From Trujillonella humicola (GTDB lineage Bacteria; Actinomycetota; Actinomycetes; Mycobacteriales; Geodermatophilaceae), in assembly GCF_046233715.1 (NCBI RefSeq), contig NZ_JBJNRJ010000008.1, positions 71,581 to 135,580 on the forward strand: DNA of 64,000 nt, given 5' to 3'. The notes beneath the pieces are model-generated. The model was given only the letters and a program-made list of their open reading frames with translations, was not told the DNA's origin and made no database searches. The position numbers were made by a program, and so were the translations under genes. Shown here piece after piece: positions 24,136 to 32,592 of this stretch; the stretch's first letter is position 1; every line of letters starts with the position of its first letter.

Positions 24136-25626
24136 ATGACCGCCGAAGTGGATCGCCGATCTCCGCCGTGCGTACTCGTGATCTTCGGCGCCTCGGGCGA
24201 CCTCACCGCCCGCAAGCTGCTGCCGGCGCTCGCGCGGCTGGCCGGGTACGGGGCGCTCCCGCCGGAGGTGGCGCTGGTCGGCGTCGCCCGGACGCCCATG
24301 ACCGACGACGAGTTCCGCGACCTCTGCCGGCGCAGCGTGTCGGGCGAGGACCACGCCCGGTGGGACGCGCTCACCTTGACGGCCCGCTACGTGCACGGCG
24401 GCTACGACGACCCGGCCACCTACCGGCGGCTGGCCGAGGTGATGGCCGAGTGCGACCGGGCGCACGGCAGCGCCGGCAACCGGGTCTTCTACTTCTCCAC
24501 CCCGCCACGCCTGTTCGGGCCGATCGCCCTGAGCCTGGGCAGGGCGGGGCTGTCGGTGCCTGAGGGTGACGCGTTCGTCCGCGCCGTGATCGAGAAGCCG
24601 TTCGGCTGGGACGAGGACAGCGCCCGGGACCTCTACGCCGACCTGTCCACGGCGTTCACCGAGGAGCAGATCTTCCGGATCGACCACTACCTCGCCAAGG
24701 AGACGGTGCAGAACCTCCTCGCGCTCCGGTTCGCCAACTCCATCTTCGAGCCGATCTGGAACCGGACCTGGGTCGACAACGTGCAGATCACCGTCGCCGA
24801 GACCCTGGGCGTCGGCGACCGCGGCGGCTTCTACGAGACCACCGGCGCCATGCGCGACATCGTCCAGAACCACGTCCTGCAGGTGCTGTCGCTGTTCCTC
24901 ATGGAGCCCCCCACCTCCTTTCACGCCGAGGCGATCCGCGACGAGAAGGTGAAACTGCTGCGCGCCATCCACCCGCTGGACGAGGAGGAGGAGATCGCGG
25001 TGAACACCGTGCGCGGCCAGTACAGCCGCGGCGGGACCCGCGACGACCTCATGCCGGGATACCGGGAGGAGCCGGGCGTCGACCCGCTGAGCACCACCGA
25101 GACGTTCGTGGCGATGCGCCTGCGCGTGCAGAACTGGCGCTGGACCGGCGTCCCGGTCTACGTCCGCACCGGCAAGCGGCTGCCGGCCCGGGTCACCGAG
25201 GTCGCGATGGAGTTCCGCCGTCCGCCGCAGCTGCCGCTGTTCCCCGGCACCAGCGGGAACCTCGAGCCCGATGCGCTCATCGTGCGGGTGCAGCCCGACG
25301 AGGGGCTGAGCCTCCGCTTCGGCGCCAAGGTGCCCGGGCACGCCTTCCGCGTGCAGAAGGCCTCCATGGACTTCTCGTACCACAGCTTCGAGGAGCAGTC
25401 CCCCGACGCCTACGAGCGGGTCATCCTCGACGCCCTGATCGGCGATCCGACCCTGTTCATCCGCGCCGACGAGGTCGGCCGGTCCTGGCGCATCGTCGAC
25501 CCGGTGATGAAGTACTGGGCCGCCCACCCCGGCCCCATCCCGCTGTACCAGGCGGCCACCTGGGGGCCGCCCGAGGCCTCGTCGCTGACCGCCCGCGACG
25601 GCCGGAGATGGCGCCAGTCCTCCTGA
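24136..25626 (+). CDS. zwf: Glucose-6-phosphate dehydrogenase
   Basis: 496-residue NAD(P)-dependent G6PD (oxidative pentose phosphate pathway, cytosol). The N-terminal coenzyme motif is IFGASGDLTARKL near residue 17; the active-site segment is RIDHYLAKE near residue 180; EKPFGWD precedes it. The ATG at 24136 is preferred over an in-frame ATG six codons upstream because it sits closer to the family N-terminus; neither has a clear ribosome-binding site. Usually zwf lies with tal, tkt and opcA; here it is alone behind the Rieske-SnoaL pair, suggesting an NADPH-supplying second copy tied to the catabolic island (inference). Confidence 0.92.
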   Translation: MTAEVDRRSPPCVLVIFGASGDLTARKLLPALARLAGYGALPPEVALVGVARTPMTDDEFRDLCRRSVSGEDHARWDALTLTARYVHGGYDDPATYRRLAEVMAECDRAHGSAGNRVFYFSTPPRLFGPIALSLGRAGLSVPEGDAFVRAVIEKPFGWDEDSARDLYADLSTAFTEEQIFRIDHYLAKETVQNLLALRFANSIFEPIWNRTWVDNVQITVAETLGVGDRGGFYETTGAMRDIVQNHVLQVLSLFLMEPPTSFHAEAIRDEKVKLLRAIHPLDEEEEIAVNTVRGQYSRGGTRDDLMPGYREEPGVDPLSTTETFVAMRLRVQNWRWTGVPVYVRTGKRLPARVTEVAMEFRRPPQLPLFPGTSGNLEPDALIVRVQPDEGLSLRFGAKVPGHAFRVQKASMDFSYHSFEEQSPDAYERVILDALIGDPTLFIRADEVGRSWRIVDPVMKYWAAHPGPIPLYQAATWGPPEASSLTARDGRRWRQSS

Positions 25627-25643
25627 TCGAGCGGTGCTCCGTG

Positions 25644-25673
25644 CCGGGGCCGGCCGCTGGAGGCCGGCCCCGG
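25644..25673 (+). terminator. Hairpin terminator after zwf
   Basis: A perfect 12-bp stem (25644-25655 with 25662-25673) and a 6-base loop lie 17 bp after the zwf stop. No T-tract follows. Confidence 0.6.
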
Positions 25674-25697
25674 GACCCGACCCGGGGCCATGTTGCT

Positions 25698-25741
25698 TGG
25701 ACGTCCAGGTAAATTCCCCGGCGAGATGCGTGGACGTCCAC
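25698..25741. promoter_or_regulatory. Two TGGACGTCCA palindromes in the hydroxyacyl-CoA dehydrogenase promoter
   Basis: The perfect palindrome TGGACGTCCA occurs at 25698-25707 and again at 25731-25740, where it extends to the 14-bp CGTGGACGTCCACG (25729-25742). Centres are 33 bp apart, about three helical turns, so the sites face the same side of the DNA. A -10-like TAAATT (25710-25715) lies between them. This arrangement suits a dimeric repressor, for instance a TetR-type acyl-CoA sensor; the regulator is not identified. Confidence 0.65.
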
Positions 25742-25763
25742 GTACACGAGCACGAGGAGACGC

Positions 25764-26615
25764 ATGGACCGCGTAGGGGTCATCGGGGGCGGCACGATGG
25801 GCGCCGGCATCGCGGAGGTCTGCGCCCGCGCCGGCAGCTCGGTCGTCCTGGTGGAGGCCGACCCGGGCAGCGTGGACCGGTGCCGGTCGCGGATCGAGGC
25901 ATCGGTGCAGCGCGCCACGCGCGCCGGCCGGCTCTCCGGTGAGGAGGCCGGGCGCGCGCTCGAGCGGATCGACGTGGTCACCGACCTGGAGGCCACCGCG
26001 TCGGCGGACCTCGTCATCGAGGCCGTGCCCGAGGTGGAGGACCTCAAGCTCGACCTCTTCCGCCGCCTGGACGCGATCCTGCGCCCGGAGGCGATCCTGG
26101 CGTCGAACACGTCGTCCATCCCGCTGGTGAAGATGGCCAGCGTCACCGGACGGGCCGAGCGCGTGGTCGGCGTCCACTTCTTCAACCCGGCGCCGGTCCT
26201 CCCGCTGGTGGAGGTCGTCGCGAGCCTGCTCACCTCGGACGAGACGCTGTTCGCGGTGACCGACTTCGCGGAGAAGCGGCTCGGCAAGACCACGATCCGG
26301 TCCAAGGACCGCGCCGGGTTCATCGTCAACGCGCTGCTGATCCCGTACCTGCTGTCGGCGATCAGGATGCTGGAGTCGGGCTTCGCCACGGCCGAGGACA
26401 TCGACGCCGGCATGGTGCAGGGCTGCGCGCACCCGCAGGGTCCGCTCGCCCTCGCCGACCTGATCGGGCTCGACACCACCGCCGCGGTGGCCCAGTCGAT
26501 GTACGAGGAGTTCAAGGAGCCGCTCTACGCGCCTCCCCCGCTGCTGCTGCGGATGGTCGACGCAGGCCTGCTGGGCCGCAAGACCGGCCGGGGCTTCTTC
26601 CCCTACGCCCGCTGA
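25764..26615 (+). CDS. 3-hydroxyacyl-CoA (3-hydroxybutyryl-CoA) dehydrogenase
   Basis: 283-residue single-domain-pair enzyme that interconverts 3-hydroxyacyl-CoA and 3-oxoacyl-CoA with NAD(P). The N-terminal Rossmann motif is GVIGGGTMGAGIAE; the catalytic histidine is in VGVHFFNPAP near residue 140; IVNALLIPYL opens the C-terminal helical domain, which ends GRKTGRGFF-x-Y. GAGGAG precedes the ATG. It stands alone, behind two palindromic operators and in front of a strong hairpin, so it is a separately controlled unit. It could feed PHB or butyryl-CoA metabolism, or beta-oxidation of products of the island. Confidence 0.92.
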   Translation: MDRVGVIGGGTMGAGIAEVCARAGSSVVLVEADPGSVDRCRSRIEASVQRATRAGRLSGEEAGRALERIDVVTDLEATASADLVIEAVPEVEDLKLDLFRRLDAILRPEAILASNTSSIPLVKMASVTGRAERVVGVHFFNPAPVLPLVEVVASLLTSDETLFAVTDFAEKRLGKTTIRSKDRAGFIVNALLIPYLLSAIRMLESGFATAEDIDAGMVQGCAHPQGPLALADLIGLDTTAAVAQSMYEEFKEPLYAPPPLLLRMVDAGLLGRKTGRGFFPYAR

Positions 26616-26661
26616 GCCCCCGCGCGGGACCGTGCTCCGGTGCTGTCCACCCGGCACCGGG

Positions 26662-26705
26662 ACGACGGAGGCGGGCCGCCCACCCGGGCGACCCGCCTCC
26701 GTCGT
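26662..26705. terminator. Bidirectional hairpin between hydroxyacyl-CoA dehydrogenase and tRNA-Pro
   Basis: A 14-bp stem (26662-26675 with 26692-26705) with a 16-base, partly self-pairing loop lies between two converging transcription units: the dehydrogenase ending at 26615 and the tRNA whose 3' end is at 26720. Confidence 0.65.
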
Positions 26706-26719
26706 ACGACATCACACTG

Positions 26720-26793
26720 TCGGGCTGACAGGATTTGAACCTGCGACCCCCTGACCCCCAGTCAGGTGCGCTACCAAGCTGCGCTACAGCCCG
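26720..26793 (-). tRNA. tRNA-Pro (anticodon GGG)
   Basis: The minus strand folds as a cloverleaf of 74 bases: acceptor stem CGGGCTG with CAGCCCG and discriminator A at 26720, D arm with AGC..GGTA, anticodon stem CCTGA/TCAGG around loop CTGGGGG (anticodon GGG, reading CCC), and T arm with GGTTCAAATCC. The 3' CCA is not encoded. Confidence 0.95.
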
Positions 26794-26879
26794 AGCGGCG
26801 GGTGGTTCGCACGCACCCGTTCGCTGCCTGAGCAGGTTACCGCACCGGCCGTCCGTCCCCGCGCCGGGGCGGCGGCCGG

Positions 26880-27776
26880 TCAGCCCCCGACCGGTGCCTC
26901 ACGCATCATCCCGACGCCGAGCACCTCGCGCAGCCGCGCGGCGAAAGCCGTGGCGTCGGCCGGGTCGCCGTGGCCGCCGTCGGTCCAGCTGCCGTGGTCG
27001 CCGGGGAACACCACGGCGGCCGTCCCCAGCGCCTGCGCCACGGCCTCCCCGCCGCGGTGTGCGAGCGTCCCGGCCGAGTTGGCCCCCACGGCCGGCACGA
27101 TGCGCGTGGACGCGGCCCGCAGCGCGTCGAGGTCGAACTCGTGCACGGGGTTGGTGTCCATGTTCTGCCCGAGCAGGACGTCGTCCCGGGAGCCGTCGTC
27201 CTCGGTCGGCAGCCCGAACGCCGCCGGGTCGGCGGGGGTGTCGGCCCAGTCCGCCGGGATCGGGCCGGCGTGCATGACCAGCCGGATGAACTCCGCCATG
27301 CCGGCGCCGAAGCCGGACCGCTGGTAGGTCTGCGACACGTGCCGGCAGGCGGCCGTGGCCTCCTCGCGGTCCGGCAGCAGCGCGACCGCGGGCGGCTCGT
27401 GGGCCACGAGGGTGCGGACGAGCTCCGGGCGCCGCGAGACCAGCACCAACGCGTTGATCGCTCCCCCGCTGGTGGCCAGCACGTCGACCGGTCCGCCGCC
27501 GACCGCCTCGACGAGCCGGGCGAGGTCCTCGGCGTGCTCCTCGGGTGTGGAGACCGCCGCGCCGTCGGTCCGCCGGCTGCGCTCGGCGCCGCGCGGGTCG
27601 TAGGTGACCACGGTCCGCTCGGGGAACATCCCGGCGACCGTGCCGAAACCCGACGCCGCCATGGGCGAGCCGAGGACGAGCAGCGGCGGCTCGGCCGAGG
27701 ACCCGTCCCCGGGGCGGACGTCGTAGGCGAGCAGCGCCCCGGGGACCTCGAGCGTGGACGTCTGCGGTGCGGTCAT
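26880..27776 (-). CDS. Alpha/beta hydrolase
   Basis: 298-residue alpha/beta-fold hydrolase. The oxyanion-side segment is VLGSPMAASGFG near residue 34, the nucleophile elbow is LATSGGAINAL (Ser near residue 103, G-x-S variant TSGG), and the likely His is in GDHGSW near residue 260. Start ATG with GGAGG just upstream. It resembles haloperoxidase/esterase-like hydrolases; the reaction is unknown. It lies downstream of the der operon but with a 75-bp gap on the same strand. Confidence 0.8.
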   Translation of the reverse strand: MTAPQTSTLEVPGALLAYDVRPGDGSSAEPPLLVLGSPMAASGFGTVAGMFPERTVVTYDPRGAERSRRTDGAAVSTPEEHAEDLARLVEAVGGGPVDVLATSGGAINALVLVSRRPELVRTLVAHEPPAVALLPDREEATAACRHVSQTYQRSGFGAGMAEFIRLVMHAGPIPADWADTPADPAAFGLPTEDDGSRDDVLLGQNMDTNPVHEFDLDALRAASTRIVPAVGANSAGTLAHRGGEAVAQALGTAAVVFPGDHGSWTDGGHGDPADATAFAARLREVLGVGMMREAPVGG

Positions 27777-27851
27777 GACTGCCTCCCGGGCGCGATCGGT
27801 GGTTCTCGTCGTACTCGACCCGCCCCGGCCGCGGAAGTCATCGCCGCCCGG

Positions 27852-29204
27852 TCAGAGGCTCTTGCGCCGCTCGCTCTCCCGGCCCTCGCGCACCTTGACC
27901 GAGATCTCGATCGGCGTGCCGGCGAAGCCCCACCTCTCGCGCAGCTTGCGCTCCAGGAAGCGGCGGTAGCCCGCCTCCAGGAAACCCGTGGAGAAGACGA
28001 CGAACCGCGGCGGCCGGACGTCGGCCTGCGTCACGTACTTGATCTTCGGCGCCCGGCCGCCGCGCGCCGGGGGTGGCGTCTCCTGCACCAGGGCGCGCAC
28101 GTACTGGTTGAGCTCCGCGGTCGGGACGCGCGTCTCCCAGGAGGCCAGCGCCGCCCGCAGGTGGTCGGCGAGCTTGCCCACGCCCCGCCCGCCCATGGCC
28201 GAGATGTTGACCCGGCCGGCCCATCGCACGCGGGCGAGGTCGCGCTCGACCTCGCGCTCGAGCTGGTGGTGGCGGTCCTCGTCGAGCAGGTCCCACTTGT
28301 TGATCGCGATCACGAGCGCCCGGCCGGACTCGATGACCTGGGTGATGACGCGCTGGTCCTGCTCGCTGATCACCTCGTCGGCGGCCAGCAGGACGACGGC
28401 GACCTCGGCGGCCTGGATCGCGGCCTCGGTGCGCAGGCTGGCGTAGTACTCCATGCCGCTGGCGGTGTTGACCTTGCGGCGCAGTCCGGCGGTGTCGACG
28501 AACCGCCACTCCTCCCCGCCGAGGGTGATGATCGAGTCGACCGGGTCCACGGTGGTGCCGGCGACCGAGTCGACGACCGACCGCTCCTCCTTGGCCAGCC
28601 GGTTGAGCAGGCTCGACTTGCCCACGTTCGGCCGGCCGACCAGCGCCACCCGGCGGGGGCCGCCCTCGTGCTCCTGCTCGCGCGGCGCCTCGGGCAGCGC
28701 GTCGAGGATCATGTCGAGCAGGTCACCGGCGCCCCGGCCGTGCAGCGCGCTGATCGGCTGCGGCTCCCCGAGCCCCAGCGACCACAGCTCGGCCGCGCCG
28801 GCCTCGCTGCGCTCGTCGTCGACCTTGTTGGCCACGAGGATCACCGGCCGGTCGCTGCGGCGCAGGATCCGCGCCGCGGCCAGGTCGGTGTCGGTCGCAC
28901 CGACCGAGCTGTCGACGACGAGCACGATCACGTCGGCGGTGCGCATCGCGAACTCGGCCTGCCGGCTGATGGAAGCGCCCAGCCCCTCGGCCTTGGGGTC
29001 CCAGCCGCCGGTGTCGGTCACGGTGAACCGCTTGCCGTTCCACAGCGCCTCGTAGGAGATCCGGTCGCGGGTCACGCCCGGCACGTCCTGGACGACGGCG
29101 GCGCGCCGGCCCAGCACGCGGTTCACCAGCGTCGACTTCCCCACGTTGGGCCGTCCGACGACCGCCACGACCGGCAGCGGCGCGCCGGTCCCCTCCTCGG
29201 TCAC
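27852..29204 (-). CDS. der: Ribosome-associated GTPase Der (EngA)
   Basis: 450-residue tandem GTPase required for 50S ribosomal subunit maturation. Two P-loops, GRPNVGKSTLVNRV near residue 17 and GRPNVGKSSLLNRL near residue 190, are each followed by switch and NKVD/NKWD guanine-specificity motifs, and a KH-like domain closes the protein. The GTG at 29204 overlaps the cmk stop (GTGA). Gene order aroH-cmk-der matches the Rv1712-Rv1713 region of M. tuberculosis for the last two genes. Confidence 0.97.
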   Translation of the reverse strand: MTEEGTGAPLPVVAVVGRPNVGKSTLVNRVLGRRAAVVQDVPGVTRDRISYEALWNGKRFTVTDTGGWDPKAEGLGASISRQAEFAMRTADVIVLVVDSSVGATDTDLAAARILRRSDRPVILVANKVDDERSEAGAAELWSLGLGEPQPISALHGRGAGDLLDMILDALPEAPREQEHEGGPRRVALVGRPNVGKSSLLNRLAKEERSVVDSVAGTTVDPVDSIITLGGEEWRFVDTAGLRRKVNTASGMEYYASLRTEAAIQAAEVAVVLLAADEVISEQDQRVITQVIESGRALVIAINKWDLLDEDRHHQLEREVERDLARVRWAGRVNISAMGGRGVGKLADHLRAALASWETRVPTAELNQYVRALVQETPPPARGGRAPKIKYVTQADVRPPRFVVFSTGFLEAGYRRFLERKLRERWGFAGTPIEISVKVREGRESERRKSL

Positions 29205-29890
29205 CGCGCCACCCCCACCGACTCGTGCGCCAGCTCGACCACCCGGTCGACCACCTGGCCGCGGTCCAGGTCGGTGCTGTCGACGACGATCGCGTCGGCT
29301 GCCGGTCGCAGCGGGCTGTCCGCGCGGCTGCTGTCGTACTCGTCGCGGCGGCGCAGGTCGGCGGCGAGGTCGGCGACCTCCGCGGGCTCGGTCAGGCCCA
29401 GCTGCAGGGCGCGCCGCTCGGCGCGGGCCTCGGGCGCCGCGGTCAGGTAGATCTTGCAGGTCGCGTCCGGCAGGACCACGGTGCCGATGTCGCGGCCCTC
29501 CACCACCACGGCGTCCGCGGCGGCCACCAGCGAGCGCTGCTGGTCGACCAGCTGCCGGCGCACCGCGGGCACCGCCGAGACCGCCGACACCGCGCGGGTC
29601 ACCTCGGCGCCGCGGATGCGCACCGCGACGTCGACGCCGTCCACCCGCACCAGCTCGGTGCCGGCCGCCGTCCCCACCTCGATCCGCGCGCCGGCGACGA
29701 CGGCGGCCACCGCCGCGGCGTCCTCTGGGTCGACCCCGGCGTCCAGGACGGCGACGGTCGCCGCCCGGTACATCGCGCCGGTGTCCAGGTAGGCGGCGCC
29801 GAGCCGGGCGGCGACGGCACGCGCGACGCTGGACTTGCCGGTGCCCGAGGGCCCGTCGAGCGTCACCTGCCCGCGGAAACCGGTGCTCAC
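29201..29890 (-). CDS. cmk: Cytidylate kinase
   Basis: 229-residue (d)CMP kinase that makes CDP from CMP and ATP in nucleotide salvage. P-loop DGPSGTGKSS near residue 12, YLDTGAMYRA (substrate binding) near residue 34, EGRDIGTVV near residue 125 and the YDSSRADSPL lid near residue 185 are all typical. The GTG start overlaps the aroH stop, and its own stop overlaps the der start, both as GTGA. Confidence 0.96.
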   Translation of the reverse strand: MSTGFRGQVTLDGPSGTGKSSVARAVAARLGAAYLDTGAMYRAATVAVLDAGVDPEDAAAVAAVVAGARIEVGTAAGTELVRVDGVDVAVRIRGAEVTRAVSAVSAVPAVRRQLVDQQRSLVAAADAVVVEGRDIGTVVLPDATCKIYLTAAPEARAERRALQLGLTEPAEVADLAADLRRRDEYDSSRADSPLRPAADAIVVDSTDLDRGQVVDRVVELAHESVGVAR

Positions 29891-30249
29891 TGTGCGATGT
29901 CCCGGCGGAGGGCGGTCGCGCCGCGCAGGTACACGTGGGCGATGTCGGCCCGCGCCCGGTCGGTCTCCACGTGCGCCATCAGCCGGAGCACCCGCGGCAG
30001 CGCGTGCGGCACGTCGATCTCGGTGGCGCACATCAGCGGCACATCCCCGAGGCCGAGCTCGCGGGCGGCCAGCGCGGGGAACTCCGACACCAGGTCGGGG
30101 GTGGCGGTGAACAGGATGCTGATGAGCTGCTCGCTGTCGAGGCCGTTGCGCTCCATCACGGTGCTCACCAGCTCGCGGGTGGCCGCCAGCACCTCGTCCC
30201 GGTCGTCGGCGTCGACCTGCGTCGCGCCCCGGATGGCTCGGACGGCCAT
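29887..30249 (-). CDS. aroH: Chorismate mutase, AroH type
   Basis: 120-residue monofunctional chorismate mutase of the trimeric AroH class, converting chorismate to prephenate for Phe/Tyr synthesis. Hallmarks are VRAIRGATQVDADDRDEV at the N-terminus, MERNGL, and CATEIDVPHALPRVLR (active-site Cys and Arg) with a YLRGA segment near the end. ATG at 30249 has AGGAG seven bases upstream; a GTG two codons earlier is possible. First gene of the aroH-cmk-der operon. Confidence 0.93.
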   Translation of the reverse strand: MAVRAIRGATQVDADDRDEVLAATRELVSTVMERNGLDSEQLISILFTATPDLVSEFPALAARELGLGDVPLMCATEIDVPHALPRVLRLMAHVETDRARADIAHVYLRGATALRRDIAQ

Positions 30250-30451
30250 GCACACTCCTCGTTCGTGCTCGGACAGGGGATCGGCTGCGCGGCCGCTCCG
30301 GTCCTCGCTCGTTCCTCGCTGCGGTGCTCACGGCCGGACGGCTCGCGGGGCCCGCGGACGACGGGGCCCGGTCGAGTCTAGGTTCGACCGGTCCGGGGGC
30401 GGTCGCCGCCGTCGGCCGCCACCCCCGCCCGGCGTCCCCGAGGAGCTGCCC

Positions 30452-31372
30452 GTGCCGATCCCACCCACCGGGGAGCAGTTCGTCCTCGCCTCCGGCGACG
30501 CCACCGTGACCGTGGTCGAGGTCGGGGGCGGGCTGCGCGGCTACCGGCACGGCGACCGCGAGCTGCTCGACGGCTACGCCGTCACCGAGACCGCCGACGA
30601 GGGCAGCCGGGGCCACGTGCTGGCGCCCTGGCCCAACCGGATCGCCGACGGCCGGTACCGCTGGGACGGCGTCGAGCACCAACTGGCCCTGACCGAGCCG
30701 GCCCGCGCGACGGCCATCCACGGCCTGCTGCGGTTCGTGGCCTGGACGCCGGTCGACCGGGCCCGCGACCGCGTGGCGCTCGAGCACCTGCTGCACCCGC
30801 AGCCGGGGTACCCCTTCACGCTGCGGGTGCAGGTGGCCTACGAGCTCGGCGAGGCGGGGCTGCGGGTGACCACCACCGCGACGAACGAGGGCGAGGTGCC
30901 GCTGCCCTACGGCGAGGGTCACCACCCCTACCTGTCGGCCGGGCCGGGCCGGCTGCTGGACGAGTGCACGCTCGTCGTCCCCGCGGCCACCCGGCTGGAC
31001 ACCGACGCCCGCGGCATCCCCACCGGCGCCTCCCCGGTGGCCGGGACGGAGGTGGACCTGCGCGCCGGGCGCCGGATCGGCGGCCTGGTCCTCGACACCG
31101 CCTTCACCGACCTGGCCCGCGACGACCGGGGCCTCGCGCACGTGCGGCTCACCGGTCCCGACGGAACCGGCGCGGCGGTGTGGCTGAACGACGCCTACGG
31201 CTGGCTCCAGCTCTACACCGGCGACGCGATGCGCCGGGACCGGCGCCGCCGCGGTCTGGCGGTGGAGCCGATGACCTGCCCGCCGAACGCCTTCGCCACC
31301 GGCGAGGGGGTGCGCCGGCTGGAGCCCGGCGAGTCGGCCACCGGCACTTGGGGGATCGCTCCCCTGGGCTGA
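30452..31372 (+). CDS. Aldose 1-epimerase family protein
   Basis: 306-residue galactose mutarotase-like beta-sandwich protein. The start is GTG 30452 with AGGAG at 30441-30445. Family landmarks include WPNRIADGRYRWDG near residue 60, AIHGLLRF with the catalytic-type His near residue 90, EGHHPYL with the second His near residue 160, and VEPMTCPPNAF carrying the acidic residue near residue 270. It would interconvert alpha and beta anomers of a hexose or a related sugar phosphate. It is a single gene on the strand opposite to its housekeeping neighbours. Confidence 0.88.
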   Translation: MPIPPTGEQFVLASGDATVTVVEVGGGLRGYRHGDRELLDGYAVTETADEGSRGHVLAPWPNRIADGRYRWDGVEHQLALTEPARATAIHGLLRFVAWTPVDRARDRVALEHLLHPQPGYPFTLRVQVAYELGEAGLRVTTTATNEGEVPLPYGEGHHPYLSAGPGRLLDECTLVVPAATRLDTDARGIPTGASPVAGTEVDLRAGRRIGGLVLDTAFTDLARDDRGLAHVRLTGPDGTGAAVWLNDAYGWLQLYTGDAMRRDRRRRGLAVEPMTCPPNAFATGEGVRRLEPGESATGTWGIAPLG

Positions 31373-31385
31373 GCCGGCGGCCGGG

Positions 31386-32258
31386 TCACAACCCGACGAG
31401 CTCGTTGAGCCGGCCGACCTCGCCCCGCGTCAGCCGGCGGATCGAGCCGACCCGCATCCGCTCCAGCTTCACCGGGCCGATCGCGGTGCGGGTCAGCCGC
31501 GACACCGGCAGCCCCACGTGGGCCAGCAGCCGCCGGACGATGTGCTTGCGCCCCTCGTGCAGCACCACCTCGACCACCGACTGGCCGGCGTGGGTGTCCA
31601 CGACCGTGAACGAGTCGACCGCCACCGGGCCGTCCTCGAGCTCCACGCCCCGGCGCAGCCGCCTGCCGAGGTCGCGCGGCACCGAGCCCGAGACCTGCGC
31701 CAGGTAGGTCTTCTTCACCTCGTAGGAGGGGTGGGCCAGCCGGTGGGCGAGCTCGCCGTCGTTGGTGACCAGCAGCAGGCCCTCGGTGTCCTGGTCCAGC
31801 CGGCCGACGTGCACCAGCCCCGGCGCGAGGTCGCCCACCATGTCGCCGACGGTCGCCCGGTTGCGGTCGTCGCTCATCGCGGTGATGACCCCGGCGGGCT
31901 TGTTGAGCGCGTAGGTGACGCGGTCGTCACGCAGCTCCAGGCGGACGCCGTCGACGGCGATGTGGTCGGAGTCGGGGTGCACCCGCATGCCCTGCACACC
32001 GACCACGGCACCGTTCACGCTGATCCGGCCCGCCTCGATCATGTCCTCGCACACCCGCCGCGAGCCGACGCCGGCGCGGGCCAGGACCTTCTGCAGCCGC
32101 TCCCCCTCGGGGTGGCCGGCCCCGGGCCCGGGGGCGCGGTCGCCCGGGTGCGCCGGGGCGAGCTCCATCTCCTCCGACCAGCCCTCCCCGCCCCCCGTGG
32201 CCGGTGGCTCGGTGGGCAGCTGGTCGGGGGTCTCGTCGTCCGTGCGCGGGGCGTCCAT
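31386..32258 (-). CDS. rluB: 23S rRNA pseudouridine synthase, RluB family
   Basis: 290-residue RsuA/RluB-type enzyme. After about 50 acidic, disordered residues comes an S4 RNA-binding domain (RLQKVLARAGVGSRRVCEDMI), then the catalytic domain with VGRLDQDTEGLLLVTNDG, whose Asp attacks the target uridine. It is syntenic with Rv1711 of M. tuberculosis, between scpB and cmk. Start ATG at 32258. Confidence 0.95.
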   Translation of the reverse strand: MDAPRTDDETPDQLPTEPPATGGGEGWSEEMELAPAHPGDRAPGPGAGHPEGERLQKVLARAGVGSRRVCEDMIEAGRISVNGAVVGVQGMRVHPDSDHIAVDGVRLELRDDRVTYALNKPAGVITAMSDDRNRATVGDMVGDLAPGLVHVGRLDQDTEGLLLVTNDGELAHRLAHPSYEVKKTYLAQVSGSVPRDLGRRLRRGVELEDGPVAVDSFTVVDTHAGQSVVEVVLHEGRKHIVRRLLAHVGLPVSRLTRTAIGPVKLERMRVGSIRRLTRGEVGRLNELVGL

Positions 32259-32317
32259 CCGCGCCAGTCTCCCACTCCGGCCGCGGTCCTCCCGACCGCG
32301 TGCGGGAGGATCCCGGC

Positions 32318-32560
32318 GTGCGCACGGAGCAGGTCATGGGTCTGGTGCTCGCGGTCATGGGCGTCGCCCTGGTGCTCCTGTCGCGGCGGCTGGTGTGGGA
32401 GCACTCCCCCGACAACGCCGCGGCCCGCGATCGCCTCGGCGCCGCGGGCGTCTGGTCCGACCGTGCCCGCGCCTTCCACCTCTGGCGCGGCCGGCTCGCG
32501 GGCGGCGCCTTCGTCGTCGTCGGGGTGCTGCTCCTGACCGGCGTCCTCTGGGGCGACTGA
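32318..32560 (+). CDS. Small membrane protein, two transmembrane segments
   Basis: 80-residue protein from a GTG at 32318 with GGGAGGA seven bases upstream. Two hydrophobic helices (roughly residues 6-20 and 60-77) flank a basic, amphipathic middle with RLVWEHSPDNAAARDRL. It resembles small DUF-type membrane proteins of actinobacteria, but I do not recognise the family. It converges on scpB across the palindromic tandem array. Confidence 0.7.
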   Translation: MRTEQVMGLVLAVMGVALVLLSRRLVWEHSPDNAAARDRLGAAGVWSDRARAFHLWRGRLAGGAFVVVGVLLLTGVLWGD

Positions 32561-32592
32561 GGTCGACCTCCGGGTCTCCGCCGCTCGCAACC

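Noticed and set aside
24136..25626. F420-dependent glucose-6-phosphate dehydrogenase
   Set aside because: The GASGDLTARKL and RIDHYL motifs belong to the NAD(P)-dependent Zwf family, not to the luciferase-like Fgd family.
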